Below, one piece after another: positions 37,489-47,944 of a stretch of DNA of 64,000 bases; position 1 is the stretch's first letter, and each line of letters starts with the position of its first letter. The DNA is from Xylaria sp. FL1777. Lineage: Eukaryota; Ascomycota; Sordariomycetes; Xylariales; Xylariaceae. The translations under genes were made by a program, and so were the position numbers. The notes under the pieces were generated by a model, which was given only the letters and a program-made list of their open reading frames with translations, was not told the DNA's origin and searched no databases. Where the stretch lies: the NCBI GenBank assembly GCA_022578965.1, contig MU400730.1, positions 1 to 64,000 of the forward strand. The letters are read 5' to 3'.

Positions 37489-38885
37489 CACCGCGATATT
37501 CTCGATGTACCCGCCTAAGATTGGTTTCTCACAAATCAGTGAGCTCTTGTGCTACTGACACTACTTCTGATGTTTGAGTAGCTAGAAATACGATCAATTA
37601 ATCAGAGATGTATATGTGCTGCGGTGAGAGATAGATGTATTTCAGGATACCACCGGAAAAGAGTGCGAAATAAATCGAAGGGGTCCGAATATGGCACTCA
37701 TAAGCTGGAGAAATGCTTAGTGTATCTAGCTAACTGTAGGTAGATACCGGTAGACGTTGGGCATGTTTCATTTTGGGTCGCGTTTATATCCGAGGATCTC
37801 CTTCAAGTGGGTTTAGGTGGGGTTCTTCTCACGATACGAATCATTTGCACTTCTATCACCAAATGGATTACCAATCCCCCACGGAGTCGATCTACACTAC
37901 ATCTACCGGCACTTACGTTACGTACCAAGCGAGTCGCCATTGGTTTTGTTATAAATAATACTATCCCTGTAACCTATCATCTCTAGTGATTGAATTGACA
38001 AAAAGATTATCGTGGATATGAGATGAGCCTTTATTTAGGGAGAACCCAAAAATTCATTTATTCGGCTGACAAAGAAGTTTGACGTTAATCTTCTTTTTCG
38101 AGCGGTGACGGCGTTACGTACGATCACATAATCATTTCTTCCGCTGAAAACCCGAGGTATTGTATGTAGTAATATGTCATACATCCAGCGATGATCATAG
38201 ATGACGACATTAAGTGAGCCTGGATATGATGGGAATTATCATCAAATACCGGTATACTGTACATACATTGTAATATTCAGATCCTTCACGCTGGGGTCCA
38301 AGTCACGTAACCTACAGTAGTATCCAGGCAAGCCAGACAGCTATTACATACAGTAAGTATAACGAGGTCCCCCGCAATCAACAAGTAACCTGGGGCGGCC
38401 AGTGAGTGACCAGGGCAAAGAGGCAGTGCGTCATATAGTACGATATAGACTGACTCCCCATCAGGGGTGTGGCTCATGATCTCTGGAATCTTTACCAAAC
38501 TTGGGGTAGCGATCGAACCTAAAATGGGATAAATGACCATTTTTAGCTCGCAACTAAGTAGAAAAAATTCCTTAAGCTGGTATTTAGAAGTAAGCCTTGA
38601 TGTCTTCCTGCATACATATCTTCTTCCACCTTTAAAAAGGTTGGATTAATGTCGGAAAATCTCATTCCCATATAACTACTATTTCTATCTGTCTTTCTGT
38701 TTATCTATCTAGCTCATAAACAGATCTGGGTCCGCGTTATTACTTGCAGACGATCTATGCGAATCTCTACACTACTGCCGCAGTGGGGACTTTTCTCCAT
38801 TAACATCTGACAAGGCTGGACAACATCCATCATCGTAGTTTGTGTTAATATTCTTATATTACTATTATCATTATTTATCGTCAAG
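37489..38885. other. Divergent promoter region
   Basis: About 1.4 kb between the divergent NADH pyrophosphatase and PQ-loop transporter genes. It should hold both promoters. No gene or repeat array is evident. Confidence 0.55.
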
Positions 38886-40068
38886 ATGGCTCCACCCACG
38901 GGGCCTTTAAATCTGGATGTCGAGGCGATATCAGGCATATGCGGGTAAGACTATTATTGCTTTTGCTGCCAGGAAGAAAAAGAAAAAAAATCCCCCCACT
39001 ACAGACCTTTTCGCATGCGTTTTTCCCCAGACATTTCCACTAACACGAGCGTCTCGGTCCAGCTCCATCTCGATCGCAGCATGGGTTGTCGTGTTCTCGC
39101 CCCAGATCATAGAGAACTTCCGACGCAACTCGGCCGACGGCCTCTCGGTCCAATTCATCATTGCCTGGCTCCTGGGCGATGTCTTCAACGTCCTCGGCGC
39201 CGTCTTCCAGGGCGTCCTGCCGACAATGCTCATCCTCGCCATATACTACACCATCGCCGACCTCGTCCTGCTGGGGCAGTGCTTCTACTACAAGGGCTTC
39301 ACGTGGAGGGACGACGCCGCCGCCGCGCCCCCGACGCCGAAGCCTGCTAGTAACGGCCATGCCGCCGCGGGCGCGCCCACGGAGAGGACCGGGCTGCTGT
39401 CCGACTACTTCGCCGAGCGGGAGAGAAGAGGCAGTGGCTGGTCGCATCTCTCCCCGGCAGTCCCCCTGATGCCCGAACAACCCGCCACGCCCGTGCCGAC
39501 GCCAACAAAGCGGCAGACCTTCCTATGGAACTCCGTGGCTGTCCTGATGGTGTGCGCGGCCGGCGTGCTGGGCTGGTTCCTGAGCCGGGGGTACGCCAGC
39601 CGCGCGCCCACGACGCCCGCGGACGACTTCCCCGAGCTCGACCTCTGGGGGCAGATCTTCGGCTGGCTGTGCGCCGTACTATACCTGGGGTCCCGCCTAC
39701 CCCAGCTGCTCCTGAACTTCCGCCGCAAGTCCACCGAGGGCATCAGCGTGCTCTTCTTCCTCTTCGCCTGCCTGGGCAACCTGACCTACGTCCTCAGCAT
39801 CTTCGCCTACGACCCCGTGTGTCGCGAGGCGAAATGCCGGCCCGGCGAGGCCGGCCGCATATACGGCCGCTACCTGCTCGTCAACGCCTCCTGGCTGGCT
39901 GGCAGTCTCGGCACCCTGCTCCTCGACCTCAGCATCTTCGCCCAGTTCTTCGTCTACGACCAAGAGGAGGGGGAACTCAACGAGGCTGTGGACGACGAGG
40001 ACAGCAACGCCGATGATAGTTTGTGGGATCAACGCCCCCTGCTTGAACGTGCCGGATCTGGACCGTGA
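38886..40068 (+). CDS. PQ-loop vacuolar amino-acid transporter (Ypq/PQLC2 family)
   Basis: Predicted vacuolar-membrane exporter of basic amino acids. Exons are 38886-38944 and 39063-40068, giving 354 residues; the 118-bp intron has an ACTAAC branch. The reading starts MAPPTGPLNLDVEAISGICG and continues directly into SISIAAWVVVFSPQI. Two PQ-loops are clear: FSPQIIENFRRNSADGLSV near residue 30 and SRLPQLLLNFRRKSTEGISV near 235. About seven hydrophobic segments surround them, with a polar, Pro/Ala-rich loop between the third and fourth. The acidic C-terminal tail (EEGELNEAVDDEDSNADDS) probably faces the cytosol. The sequence LLGDVFNVLGAVFQGVLPTM is strongly family-like. Which of the yeast paralogues YPQ1, YPQ2 or RTC2 it matches best cannot be decided by eye. 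Exon 2 is notably GC-rich. Confidence 0.93.
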
Positions 40069-40855
40069 TGGAAATGGTGCTTGCTTGCTTGATTGCTTCC
40101 TCTGTAAAAAAATAAAAGAAAAAAGGAAAAGGAAAAGGAAAATATACGGTTTGCATGATTAGGTTACGGAAAATTCGGTGGGTCAGTGGTGGTCTGCATG
40201 TCACGGAAAATCAGATTTGGCAAAGGCGCATTCTCGGATGTAAAACTATCACAACTCGTCTTGTTTATATTGTACTTCTAAGTAAGGGGGCTCTATCTAA
40301 TTAATGATATCCTAATGAGCTAATGTGGCATTCGTATCATTTGTGTGTATGCGTGATCAGCGTAAGGAACGTCCTCAAGACGCTCCAAGTAAGAATTGGC
40401 ACGAGCAATATTGATGAGCGACGTGTCTCTGAAGCTCCCATTTCTGGTACTAGTTCCAAATGACAGACTTTAGGAAAGCAGGAAGAAAGCTTGGACATCC
40501 TGGCGCGAGATTGACCGAGCGGACGTTCTCTTTCTTACCTATCTGTTATACGATTTTGCAATTGGATTGATAGCTAGTGATCATGGGTTTCAATACCATC
40601 TGAAACGGACTTAATAGGCACTTGCATCGTAGAACTGACATATCCCGTCATTACTTATGCCCTCCTACCATCCTCAAACAAAGGTCTATCAAACCATGTA
40701 GACAGTTAGTGCCCATGACAGGCTGCCCGGCATCTCTTCCTGGAACTTGCTTTCACAAAGCCGAATACACGCAAGGGGATTACTATCCTTGATAATATCT
40801 AGAAGAAGATTAAAGTTTTTTTTTGGCAATTGTTGTTTGCTCCTAAGTAGTGAGG
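40069..40855. other. Intergenic region
   Basis: Starts with the A-rich 3' end of the transporter gene (AAAAGGAAAAGG repeats near 40,110-40,140). I see no gene. An unseen first exon of the following gene could lie here. Confidence 0.5.
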
Positions 40856-41842
40856 ATGGGTTTTTTGCATCCTATACTGCATCCACAGAGACATCCCGGC
40901 CTTGCGAGAGCGCGACTACAGATAATTGCGATATATTTCTTGATGATAGACGCAATAGTTAATACTATTGTCCTATGCTTTTCATTTCGATCTTCCGACC
41001 GAAATAGTTCTAGCCGCAATTCCATCCAAGCCTTCGCTATCGCGCGCTCCGTTTACCTCACGCTGTTCCTCGCAGCTTGGTTCTCTCTCAGACTCCGAAT
41101 AACATGGATCGAGAGACGTGCCATCCTTCGCGCGAGTGCTATGAGAAACTGGGTCCGTCGTTTACCGAGTTTCGTCTCTCAGCGTCTCCGGGGCATGTTC
41201 ACATCGAAGTGGTCCAATGCTCGATCCCACATCGATGAAGTCCACCATCTAGGAACTGCATACCAACCCACGTCGACGTTCACCAATTACCAGTGCGAAT
41301 TGGGAACACCAGATGAGAAATGCCATGTGCCTACTGGGCGAGCTGATTGTCCCGCAGAGAAAGATAGACTTCCTTCAGCACAGTCTTTCCAGGTCACACA
41401 AGTGCATATGTCCAATGATAACAACCTTCCACTGCAGAGTACTCATTCGCGCTTGTCTTCGGGGCCTTCTCAAAGCAAGGATCAGCAAGCGGCACGAAGA
41501 TTCCCCATCCTGGATACAGACTACGTGTATAGCGAAATTGAACTAAGTGCCGGTGATGAGGAGAGATTAGTCGGGACCGAGACACTCAAGGACCCTTTCG
41601 AAGACCATTATAGAGAATTGGGGGAGGAGGAGAAGGAGAAGAAGAAGGAAAAAGTCCATTACGGGCCAGGCGCAGGTCATTATGTCCAATATTCGGCTGT
41701 TGATGCGCAGCATGACGAGGATGTGAGGGCCGCGATCGTCGAACAAGCCCGCCGGCATCCTGCACGCCATCTGGCTACGAGCAGAGAACTGCTTCATACT
41801 CACCTTCGAAAAGAAGATACACCACGACCGGGCGGAACTTGA
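40856..41842 (+). CDS. Unrecognised membrane protein, two predicted TM segments
   Basis: I do not recognise this gene. A single open frame of 328 codons runs from the ATG at 40856. Near the N-terminus are two hydrophobic stretches (IIAIYFLMIDAIVNTIVLCF and ARSVYLTLFLAAWFSLRL), separated by a short Ser/Arg loop and followed by a basic region. The remaining 220 residues are polar, with a charged run near the end (EEEKEKKKEK) and a Tyr-rich stretch (DTDYVYSEIE), so a cytosolic tail is likely. The N-terminus may be incomplete. The frame extends two codons upstream, and a CCTAAG just before it could be a splice acceptor, so further exons may exist upstream. It ends 266 bp from the convergent GH105 gene. 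Confidence 0.6.
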   Translation: MGFLHPILHPQRHPGLARARLQIIAIYFLMIDAIVNTIVLCFSFRSSDRNSSSRNSIQAFAIARSVYLTLFLAAWFSLRLRITWIERRAILRASAMRNWVRRLPSFVSQRLRGMFTSKWSNARSHIDEVHHLGTAYQPTSTFTNYQCELGTPDEKCHVPTGRADCPAEKDRLPSAQSFQVTQVHMSNDNNLPLQSTHSRLSSGPSQSKDQQAARRFPILDTDYVYSEIELSAGDEERLVGTETLKDPFEDHYRELGEEEKEKKKEKVHYGPGAGHYVQYSAVDAQHDEDVRAAIVEQARRHPARHLATSRELLHTHLRKEDTPRPGGT

Positions 41843-42108
41843 TAGTCACGTAGTCTATAGGGGTTATAAGTCGAGGTTCTCAAGCTAGATTGAAGGGTAA
41901 TCATGAAGTATGAGAAATAGTTACGAATCGAATGATGATAATGACTTCTTATCTTGAACCTTACCTCTGTTTATGCATATCTCTAAGTCACCTTGGGGTG
42001 GGGAAACGGACCATCATAGGAGTTGTTACAGATACGACAGTAGTGCGAAGGGAATTACATGACAATCGAGATGATAGTCGTCATGATTGAGAGCGGAAGC
42101 CGCTAGCG

Positions 42109-43417
42109 CTACAACATCTCTATCTCGTAAGAAGCATACATGAAGGGGCCAGCGCCTTTATAGTCGTTGACATCTGTAGGCACGGAAATGTAGTACTGTG
42201 GAATGTTAGCCCTCTGTCCCTATCTATATAACTTTGTGTAGTAAGACTCACCTCGAAAGTGCCATTGCTCCCAAGAGAGCCAACTTCAACTGTGCCTTCC
42301 CAGTCGACAGTCCCGTCATTCTTTGCAACGACGAACTTGTCAACTAACAAGTCGTAGCCTTTCTGTGCAGGCGCAAGATATTCATCTCTATCCAACAGCC
42401 CCAACCTGATACCCTTGAGGAAGCCGTAAGTGAACATGGCTGAACCACTGCTCTCAATATAGTTGCCCTTTGCGCCTACATACTGCTGACTCATGATCAA
42501 CCACCAGCCACCTGACTTGTCCTGTGTCTTCAACAGCGCGGTGGCGAGAGTCGTGAAATATCTAATGAGCCTTTCTCGCGCCGGGTGTGTCTCGGGCCAA
42601 ATTTCGATCACTTCTAGGAGCGACATGAAGTACCAGCCATCGGCTCGATTCCATACCAAGGGCGCCGCGCCCGTTATAGGGTTAGCCCATACAGCCACTT
42701 TACTCTCGTCGTATCCGTGCACCAGCAGACCCGATGTTGCGTTCCGCGTATGCGCTTCAATGTTGTCGTATTGGAGGGCGATGTCGTCCCACGCCGTCGT
42801 ATTACCGTTGTCGAAAGACTTCGTCCATCTAGCGTAGAACGAGTCGGCCATGAAGACTACTCGGAGTCAGTGATCACCACTCTTCAGAGCGCGCCTCGAA
42901 ATTGCAAGAGCCCTCCGAGACACATTGTTGATTCTGAAAGGCGCCGAAACAAGAAAAGAAAAACACCATCCCCGAGAATTTACTCACTGCCATCGAGCCA
43001 CATCTGGTTGGGATATTCCGGGTTGCGGTGCCAGAAGCCTCCAGTGGCCGTCCTTGGGTGCCGATTGATCTGCTGACGGATGACGGATGCAGCGCCCTTG
43101 TACTTGGCCTCACCCGTCTTCTCGTACCAGTAGAGAAGATTGTTGCCCATGCGGTAGTTGTCGAGCGAGTATTTCCCGTAGTCCCAACCCTGGATCGTTC
43201 CATTGCTGAGCACGAGCTCGTCAATCTGGGTACGGTACCAGGAGGTGTACTTCTCATCGCCTGTGACATTATACGCCAGTTCGAATCCCCTGTAGAGCAC
43301 CATTTGACTATAGTTGATGGTTGAAGGCACCCCACGCTTGATGAATGAATCTGCCATGGTGGCTAAAGGGGTGGCGATGGCGACCCCAGCCACGAGTGGC
43401 AGCAGAAGAAACTTCAT
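42109..43417 (-). CDS. GH105 unsaturated rhamnogalacturonyl hydrolase, secreted
   Basis: Acts on the unsaturated sugar that rhamnogalacturonan or pectate lyases leave at the end of pectin fragments. Exons in gene order are 43417-42988, 42856-42252 and 42195-42109 (373 residues, the usual length). A signal peptide is plain: MKFLLLPLVAGVAIATPLA. Family landmarks are the DNYRMGNNLLYWYEKTG segment, GGFWHRNPEYPNQMWLDG with the catalytic-type Asp at about 143, VWNRADGWYFMSLLEV, and SGGWWLIMSQQYVGAKGNYI leading to ESSGSAMF. The last exon encodes YYISVPTDVNDYKGAGPFMY, also typical. Several NxS/T sites (NVT, NGT, NAT) fit secretion. There is no pectinase cluster around it. The enzyme suggests a plant-associated or saprotrophic life style, but on its own that is weak evidence. 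Confidence 0.93.
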
Positions 43418-44219
43418 GATTGCGATGGACTAGCGGTTTAGAGGAGGGAGCAATGGCAACACAGTATCCGTATCTAGGGGCTCTTATACATCCCATTGTC
43501 GCAAAGCTGCTCAGCCTGCTACGAGTGAACATTTCCCTTGAAGAGGAGATGCATCTGGACTGACATCAATGCTCCAAGTGCAGCTTGTGTATGGTACCTC
43601 TTGGCTAGCATGATTCGGTGATAGTAGTATATCTTGCTGATATGTATCTTGGTATACTGTACTGAGAGGCTATATTCGCTTAGAATCTAACGGGTGGAAA
43701 AATACACCGACCCCACAGAGCATCTTTGGAGCTGGGGTTTTCCCGTTGTGTCAGGCATGATGATGTGCAAGTGAAGGTGACCAGGATATCATTACTTTAT
43801 CGGTGATTACCTAGATTCGCAGGTCAACGCCTATTCTATAAAGAGTTCGTTTAATTCACCGTACAAGACAATTGCGAACGCCATTCGGAGACGCACCAGG
43901 ATGAGATAATTCGGTTGCGAATATCTTCTTTCAATTGGTGGGTTTTTTCTGTTCGTCATGGCTTCAGTGTCCTTGGCATGCGAGATGAAGGTCGAAGCGG
44001 AAAAACGCAGCGAAAGCGATTATCAAGGTTGTTTCTCGGCGAACCCACTTGATCAAGGCGTCTCTCTAGCTTGAAGCGAAATGCAACAATCAGTAGGGGT
44101 TTGCTCGGAGTGTCTACGGAACTTACGGAGCTATATCTCACACAATCAAGCGTCTCGTAAAAATAGTACATTTACATATATTGAATACAAAGGAGGCGAG
44201 TCTGCTTCGCGCCTTGACG
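43418..44219. other. Promoter region of the GH105 gene
   Basis: Lies upstream of the GH105 gene and downstream of the CorA-like gene. I see no coding potential beyond short chance frames. Confidence 0.5.
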
Positions 44220-46804
44220 TTATAGGAAGCTCGTAGGTTGAGGCTGGGCACCGAGGTCGCTCAGCTCAGTCTCGTCAACATCAACAAATCTGTCGCGACT
44301 GGCAGACACCGAGTGACCGGTATTAAATACGCGATATCGGCCCGCACATTGAGGCCAGAGCCATCTTTTCCATGATATACGATGAGCTTTTGCCTGTGTC
44401 AATGGCTGCGATATACCCACCTGCCCACGTAGGGCCTTGTCTGTCTTCATATCAGATCTCTTTAAAAGAGACCACAGAACGAGACCGAGGAACAGATAAA
44501 AGAGGCCCAAAGTCAAGCCCCAGCTACGTGTGTCGATTTCCCAGGGCAACACCTTGTCTTCCATACTATACAAGGCCGAGGTTACTGTTGGAGGAGAGAC
44601 GAGCTGTCAAAGATAAATTAGCGCGTTCACCGTCTAACATCTATACTGCTGTCTAACAAATACCCACAAATGCGATGAATGTGATAGCTTTTACACTCTC
44701 ATTTGTTCGGACTTGAATCATTGTAACATTTCGGTCCTCAAGCGCAAGACACGCTTCAAGCTAGAGGCTCAGTCTTATTAGCGTAGATACTACCGAGCGT
44801 GCCCGTCAACCCCGGGACCGATGAAACCCAGTTGTGCAGGAAACAAGATAGTCATACCTCACGAGAGATGTTATTGCACACCTTTTCTAGATGTTGCAAG
44901 GTTTGGAGCTGGTCCTTCATCTCCTCAACATGCTTCCCAATAGCGGCAAGATATAAGGATGGCGGTAACGTGTCCTTTTCGAATGCGTTGTCGTCTTGGA
45001 AATACTCACAATCGCGGCTCTGAAACCTATCGCAGGCTTGTAGCGTCTTCGACAAAACATGTATTAGGTCCATCACAAGTCGAACCGTGCTTCCTGTCCA
45101 GTCATGGAAACGCCTTAAACGTTCGCCTCGGCCTTCTACATCTGGAGATAAATAGACATCTTTCGAAACCTGGTAATCTTGTATCTGCAACATTTCTCAG
45201 CATTTTCAAGTGAGATATTGGATAAGCATTGCCATTTTCAGTGTGTTTCATGAAATATTACTCCGAGTCGCACCGGGGTACGGGCCAAGAATACAATACC
45301 GATGTCTATAATAAGAGTCCTCGAGGCTTCTAAAGGAGAAGCTGGCAATGATTAAGAATAGTTGGGATCACACTTACATAAGTACTCGTTTTCTTCTGTA
45401 TCATGAAGACAGCATTGACCCATTCTTCCTTAACTTGCTCGATTCTAAGTTCGAATACTCGTAGAAAATATATGCGAGGGCTCCATAAAGGACGGTCCGC
45501 TTGAAGCATTCCACCACTCAACGGATCCACTACAACATTTAGTATCAGCAATTGCTATTCAAACTATGGATTGTGAGTATTTCGGGACCGTGGGAGCCTC
45601 CAAGGCACGGTTTTTTTTTTTTTCGAAATAGAGTTTTGATGCTCTAAAAGTCACCTAACTAAAAAAAACCAACGCAGAGAATAACTTACTAGAATAGTGT
45701 CCTGGTGTATTTGATTTCTCATGATACTCCTTTACGCTTTCATCACTATTCGGGCCGTCGTGGTATGTGTCAACGAAAGCATATCCAATATAAGAAGAGT
45801 CATCAAGCCCTGCTACAAGACACGATATTTGAGCCTCGTAGATGCAGTCTTCGCTCTGTGTTCCACGAACACCCCAAGGGGTCTCGTCGAGAAACCCAAG
45901 ACGTTGGCTGCGCCTCAAGGGGCGCCCATCCTTCATGCATCGTTCGTCGCTGAAATAGACCGGGCCGTTTCTCCAAGCATAGTATGGAAAGTGGAACGCA
46001 AATGCGAAGCTCTTAAATGAGGTAAACTAGGAGGCGAATCAGCTACATGACATTCCTATAATGAGTTTACTACGTGGGGGTTGATCCATACTAGGATTGT
46101 TACTCCTATACTTGGTGTAAAGACCAGATGGTTGTAAATGAAATCGCGTAGGAAGTACGCCTGTTGACGAGATGCGGTGTCGAGGAGGACCAGAACAGCG
46201 TATCGGTTAAGGTCAGTTATATAACTAGAAAAATCTCGTCAACATTTCGAAGCAATAAACACAGGTTCGCGCTCACATCAGTCGTCTCTCGGCATCAGGT
46301 TCTGTTATAGGAACACCAGCGTCTATTGTTGTGCCTGTGTTAGGCATCACAGTGTCTGCCGTGCTATACCGCTAGTCTAAGTGAGCTTAGAGCAAGACTT
46401 GGCAAGCTAGCCGCTTCACAATCTGATCATACCGGTTTCTTCAATTCCATATATAAGTGCATGGGATTAAGAGGGCCTTTCTGGGTACGGCAAATTCCAG
46501 TCTCCTTGATCATATCAACAAGATCCGCTTTCCTGTCATCAAGCAGAGCAATTGGCTGTATTGCTAGACCAGTCGAAGCACTCAGCAACGTCTCAATGCT
46601 CAAATTACCACAGAAGCTCTCGATGCGGTCGGCTCGGCAGAAAAAGCGGTGGGAGTCACGAGAGTCTTTCATGGCGATCCGGACGAAGGACTCTCTTCGA
46701 CCAGAGACTTCGTACAAGTATCGGAAATAAGCTTCATTCTCTAAAAGATACGTGCGGGCCGGTTTGCGCCGTCCAAAGTCGACTTCCCAAGACCGCGGCG
46801 TCAT
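44220..46804 (-). CDS. CorA-like membrane protein, multi-exon
   Basis: Related to the large fungal family of CorA-type proteins, in which magnesium transport is mostly unproven. Exons in gene order are 46804-46433, 46371-46277, 46224-46092, 46026-45690, 45529-45378, about 45195-44858, 44760-44668 and 44603-44220. All listed junctions agree in phase except around 45,196-45,377, where a small extra exon or different boundary is needed. Conserved-looking pieces are PDAERRLIYITDLNRYAVLV, FAFAFHFPYYAWRNGPVYF, WSPRIYFLRVFELRIEQVK, the helical WTGSTVRLVMDLIHVLSKTL, and LEDRNVTMIQVRTNESVKAI before a TM segment. After it comes YSMEDKVLPWEID, where CorA has a Gly-Met-Asn-type loop, and a second TM (LTLGLFYLFLGLVLWSLL). 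The canonical GMN tripeptide is absent, so function as a magnesium channel is doubtful. The start is the first ATG of exon 1; an upstream exon is possible. Confidence 0.78.
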
Positions 46805-47944
46805 CTTGCTGAGAGTGTAAGTCTGGTGAAAGTCGCTTGGGCGTCATACAACAGGCGCCTCGATCAGAGTCCTGGCCAGAGTTCCTTGTCTTGACGGTTT
46901 GGACATAACAGTAGCTACATCGCTGGTGCCCACAATTAAAGCAATGGAGTTGAGTGTCTAAGTTCCACGGACCATGACTACAGTAGCACTGGGAAGTCTT
47001 AGCAAAGAAGCAGATAGATCGATATCAGTCCCTACACAATAGAAGAACGTAGTATAGGCCTAATATCGCCAAGTTAGTACTCGGATTTGACTTGGCGGCA
47101 CAAAGCATATAGACCATATAAACCAACGTACCATAGTAGCTACAAAAAAGCGCAAACAAAGGGGGAGAGGTTGGAGAGCAGCCGGCAAGCCTTAGATGAA
47201 TGCCCGTGTCAGCAGTTATGCGCAGCAGGACGGCGGTGTGAATAGAGGCAGCCAAAATGCACCTGCATCTGCGCTGTGCGTGGCTTTGCGCAAGAAATGC
47301 AGCTTGGGAACAGCAATCCATACCCGATATAGGAAGGGAGGGAGGGAGGTAAGGCAGACGGACAGGTATTGGCGTGTAGGTAAGGTATTACCTGCTACGT
47401 AGTTCAGCTGGAGTGCAAGAATGCCTGAACAAAGCCTACACGTGTGCCTTCTGAATAAGATGTCTAATAAGAGGGTCAGGTGGTACTAACGCTCTATGCT
47501 AGGCATTCTAGGTGGGTCTCGTTAGACCCAGCACACGGCGTACACCACTGCCTAAGTAAGTGCCACACACGTAGGTAGGTACTATATTATACCTAGGTAT
47601 GTATAGTGGTGGTGAGATTTCTTCACGTATACTCTTAGTTTAGGTGTAAACATTACTGCATTATAGCTAATACTGATTTGCTCTACTTATAGGATTTCTA
47701 CCCTTTGTTTACCATGTTATAGAATTGAAAAGGTGCTTAATTAGTAACCTCTAACGACACTATCCAAATGAAGTTATGAATCAAGATAATGCCCAAGAGC
47801 AGATGGTTACTACTAATACGGCGCGATGTAAATATAACTTTGTCTATACTTACGCGTCTTGTCAGTCTAGGATAAGTGACACATATTTTGTATACCGTGA
47901 GATCTTGCGACTACCGGTATCAAACTGATAGGCCAAACTTAGCC
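46805..47944. other. Intergenic region
   Basis: No supported gene. TAGGTA/TACCTA words cluster at about 47,505-47,610, and a GGGAGGGAGG tract lies near 47,335-47,350. Confidence 0.5.

Noticed and set aside
39015..40032. Several long frames over the PQ-loop gene on both strands
   Set aside because: Shadows of the GC-rich transporter exon, whose own frame carries clear PQ-loop motifs.
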